From: UBA57 sp013378375
GTDB lineage: Archaea; Thermoproteota; Nitrososphaeria; Nitrososphaerales; UBA57
DNA: 23,515 bases
Assembly: GCA_013378375.1 (NCBI GenBank)
Contig: JACAFT010000016.1
Location: 1-23,515 of the forward strand
Reading direction: 5' to 3'
Part shown: in pieces, positions 23,142-23,515 of the stretch
Layout: each line of letters begins with the position of its first letter
Position numbering within the stretch: position 1 is the first letter of the stretch
The notes under the pieces: generated by a model
The model's database searches: none
What the model was told of the DNA's origin: nothing
What the model saw: only the letters and a program-made list of their open reading frames with translations
Position numbers and translations under genes: made by a program

Positions 23142-23515
23142 TTGCTTAGTGAATTGTCTAAAGTTAATCCAAAATTAATATTAATTATTATTCCTGTTGT
23201 ATTAATTATAGGATATTTTGTTATTAGCGGACTTGATAATGTTGAGCCTCCTGTTAATTCCGGTGGAGATGAATTTGGAGGTATATCTAATCCAGAAGCT
23301 GCTGTTGTAGAACCAGTTCCAGAACCTGTTGTTGAACCAGTTCCAGAACCTGTTGTTGAACCAGTTCCAGAACCTGTTGTTGAACCAGTTCCAGAACCTG
23401 TTGTAGAACCAGTTCCAGAACCTGTTGTAGAACCAGTTCCAGAACCTGTTGTAGAACCAGTTCCAGAACCTGTTGTTAGTTTGACAATTATTTCTATTGA
23501 TTCTTTAGTTGTTGA
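23142..23515 (+). CDS. Membrane-anchored protein with seven VVEPVPEP repeats, 5' part only
   Basis: An open frame from TTG at 23142 runs off the window end without a stop (124 codons seen). A short N-terminus with Lys is followed by a hydrophobic helix (LILIIIPVVLIIGYFVI), then a Gly/Asn/Pro linker and seven identical VVEPVPEP octapeptides, then VSLTIISIDSLVV, which may begin a beta-rich domain. The topology suggests a cytoplasmic start with the repeats and later domain outside, the repeats acting as a stiff acidic spacer through the cell envelope. An in-frame TTG at 23154 is equally possible and is better spaced from TATA-like strings at about 23127-23136. Function is unknown; the rest of the gene lies beyond the window. 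Confidence 0.75.
   Translation, partial: MLSELSKVNPKLILIIIPVVLIIGYFVISGLDNVEPPVNSGGDEFGGISNPEAAVVEPVPEPVVEPVPEPVVEPVPEPVVEPVPEPVVEPVPEPVVEPVPEPVVEPVPEPVVSLTIISIDSLVV
23304..23471 (+). repeat. Seven tandem 24-nt repeats encoding VVEPVPEP
   Basis: Seven contiguous 24-base units, GTTGTwGAACCAGTTCCAGA plus ACCT, span exactly 168 bases. They differ only at the third base of the second Val codon: GTA in units 1, 5, 6 and 7, and GTT in units 2, 3 and 4. Near-identity at silent positions means recent expansion or ongoing homogenisation. Confidence 0.95.

Noticed and set aside
23304..23471. CRISPR array
   Set aside because: The repeats are directly adjacent with no spacers, in frame, and encode a regular octapeptide.

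Overview
The window looks like part of a low-G+C archaeal chromosome. The archaeal marks are the GatD/GatE amidotransferase pair, tRNA C56 2'-O-methylase Trm56, an archaeal NAC protein with a UBA tail, A-type ATP synthase stator and subunit C genes, and a LeuB that resembles Sulfolobus enzymes. There are also many TTG starts and TATA boxes placed about 25-30 nt before start codons, as for leaderless mRNAs. Archaeal housekeeping genes next to large membrane-anchored PQQ dehydrogenases point to the Nitrososphaeria (Thaumarchaeota), most plausibly the heterotrophic marine group that lacks ammonia oxidation but carries PQQ dehydrogenases. That placement is inference from gene content; no rRNA or tRNA gene is visible.

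Layout. 1-2285 (minus): PUA protein, NAC, ATP synthase subunit H and ATP synthase subunit C (its 3' end lies at the window edge). 2328-2864 (plus): trm56, divergent from the PUA gene across only 42 bp. 2852-4177 (minus): a small hypothetical protein, then leuB. 4240-6964 (plus): a succinate dehydrogenase/fumarate reductase flavoprotein and a short isocitrate dehydrogenase with NADP-type residues, both TCA enzymes. 7053-8916 (plus): a coiled-coil/Cys-His protein overlapping guaA. 8917-12122 (minus): gatD-gatE. 12187-13344 (minus): membrane-anchored HtrA protease on a collagen-like stalk. 13437-14704 (plus): cupin overlapping a secreted esterase. 14724-15110 (minus): small membrane protein. 15181-16961 (plus): thiL overlapping a DNA methyltransferase.

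16963-23110 is the accessory-looking part. It holds a PQQ dehydrogenase with a C-terminal anchor whose stop codon overlaps the start of a solute-binding-protein-like gene lacking a signal peptide (minus), an N4-cytosine-type DNA methyltransferase (plus), and a larger, Cys-rich PQQ dehydrogenase (plus) with a Val/Glu stalk, a C-terminal membrane anchor and a clear hairpin/T-tract terminator. The large enzyme carries the Asp-x-Asp arrangement that marks lanthanide-dependent alcohol dehydrogenases; the smaller one has Asn in place of the catalytic Asp. The strand base composition of this segment appears opposite to that of both flanks. The window ends in a partial gene for a membrane protein with seven identical eight-residue VVEPVPEP repeats.

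Genes are packed tightly, with several 4-nt start/stop overlaps and convergent genes separated by 0-1 bp or overlapping by 13 bp. No gene-free stretch exceeds 300 bases; the longest is about 165-270 bp before the large PQQ dehydrogenase and holds only its promoter region. I saw no CRISPR array, insertion sequence, tRNA or rRNA.
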